Of a stretch of 6,437 bases of DNA, positions 5,984-6,437 are shown one piece after another. The DNA is from Chloroflexota bacterium (GTDB taxonomy: Bacteria > Chloroflexota > Limnocylindria > Limnocylindrales > CSP1-4): positions 1 through 6,437 of the forward strand of contig JAJYDP010000292.1 of the NCBI GenBank assembly GCA_021777365.1, read 5' to 3'. The notes below the pieces were generated by a model. That model searched no databases. It worked only from the letters and a program-made list of their open reading frames with translations, and was not told where the DNA came from. The position numbers and the translations under genes were made by a program. The stretch's first letter is position 1; each line of letters opens with the position of its first letter.

Positions 5984-6253
5984 CGGTCACGCGACTACCA
6001 CTTTCCCGCACAGTCCAATACCGTTCTGCCGCGCCTCTCAGTGCCGGCCTGCCACACAACGACGTCGCTCCTGATGCGCCGGGGGCAGCACTCGAACGTG
6101 GCTCGGCTGGCCCCCGGACAGGGCGATCCCATGGTCCACGGTGGTACACCCGCGACTCGGATGCCAGCGGTTCGGCTCCGGCGCGGCCCAGCGGGGCCCC
6201 CCGGGGGCTGGTACCCTGGGCCAGTGTCCGCGAATCGATGGCCGAGCCCCCAC
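5984..6253. other. Non-coding stretch upstream of the ATPase remnant
   Basis: I find no gene in these 270 bases. Frames are open on both strands, but their translations are rich in Arg, Pro, Gly and Ser and show no family pattern. The notable content is the inverted-repeat cluster at 6185-6222 and the end of a small hairpin at 6243-6263. Confidence 0.5.
6185..6222. repeat. GC-rich inverted-repeat cluster
   Basis: GGCCCAG (6185-6191) is matched by CTGGGCC (6216-6222), and inside it CCAGC (6188-6192) is matched by GCTGG (6207-6211). Between these lie GGGG, CCCCCC and GGGG runs that can also pair. The segment can therefore form two alternative hairpins. A further hairpin, CGAGCC (6243-6248) with GGCTCG (6258-6263), lies next to it and overlaps the stop of the open frame at the right edge, so it could end transcription of that frame. 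Confidence 0.45.
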
Positions 6254-6437
6254 TTACGGCTCGATTGAGGTGAATTCGGCGAGTCTGTGCCCCACTCGGG
6301 CCGCGAACTTGGCGCCCAGCAGGGACCACGTCGGCGGGAAGGCGTTACCGGCGCAACTTCCCGCGTCGCCCCACGATCCGATGGAGCGGCACGGACTGAT
6401 GTGCACGGCGGCAACCCGCGGCGCGACCCGATCGGCC
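6254..6437 (-). CDS. Partial open frame at right edge, possible decayed IS3-type transposase fragment
   Basis: A minus-strand frame enters from the right edge and stays open for 60 codons to a TAA at 6256-6254; no ATG lies in it. It includes RSIGSWGDAGSCAGNAF followed by TWSLLGAKFAAR. In the integrase core of IS3-family transposases the third catalytic residue sits in a stretch of the form SxGSxGDxxDNAxxESFxxxLK. The run S-I-G-S-W-G-D and the later N-A and S-L-L recall this, but the catalytic Glu position reads Pro here (NAFPPTW) and extra residues are inserted. If the resemblance is real, this is a degenerate, inactive copy. It could equally be an unrelated protein or a chance open frame. 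I see no terminal inverted repeats. Confidence 0.25.
   Translation of the reverse strand, partial: ADRVAPRVAAVHISPCRSIGSWGDAGSCAGNAFPPTWSLLGAKFAARVGHRLAEFTSIEP

Noticed and set aside
5598..6329. Minus-strand frame of 243 residues as an intact gene
   Set aside because: Only a short middle part (SVDPLLRSGFPEPALGMSER) resembles a family, and that family continues in other frames before and after it, so the frame is a chance joining across a pseudogene.
1..6437. CRISPR arrays, tRNA and rRNA genes
   Set aside because: I saw no regularly spaced repeats, no tRNA-like T-arm with matching acceptor stem, and no conserved rRNA segments.

Overview
This is a high-GC window whose real genes show strong G/C bias at third codon positions and use ATG or GTG starts. 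The gene content (tandem DUF4389 protein, VapBC pair, orphan restriction-type nuclease, primase-helicase) fits a GC-rich Chloroflexota or Actinomycetota genome. I cannot fix the taxon from sequence alone. The mix of defence-type genes, a toxin-antitoxin pair and several broken genes looks like an accessory region.

Layout. Positions 2-268 hold the tail of an unrecognised open frame entering from the left. It runs in frame into a decayed GNAT acetyltransferase start (about 239-400) that is interrupted by a TAG and cut off after about 50 codons. On the minus strand, 1328-423 encodes a 301-residue orphan PD-(D/E)XK nuclease-like protein with the type I restriction HsdR N-terminal signature. A 464-base divergent intergenic region follows, with a perfect 15-base palindrome. 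On the plus strand, 1793-2416 encodes a membrane protein made of two tandem DUF4389 units. Its end converges on the next gene across a hairpin at 2422-2452.

The main block is on the minus strand, read right to left: a vapB-like AbrB antitoxin (5588-5337), a vapC-like PIN toxin (5346-4930) that overlaps it by 10 bases, and 44 bases later a 794-residue protein (4885-2501). That protein joins an N-terminal coiled coil, an archaeo-eukaryotic primase domain of the TOTE conflict-system type, and a superfamily 2 DExH helicase. The spacing allows one transcript for all three genes. A -10-like TAAGGT lies 6 bases before the vapB GTG, which suggests a leaderless message.

Upstream of vapB, 5983-5670 is a wrecked AAA/DUF4143 ATPase. 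Its start and part of its C-terminal half are readable, but the P-loop and most of the ATPase core are deleted, there is a frameshift near 5837, and the end is missing. Further right are a GC-rich inverted-repeat cluster and an open frame running off the right edge with only a faint resemblance to an IS3-type integrase.

Most notable points: the primase-helicase directly behind a toxin-antitoxin pair, with a restriction-like nuclease gene nearby; and the gene remnants on both flanks, which suggest repeated insertion and deletion at this locus.
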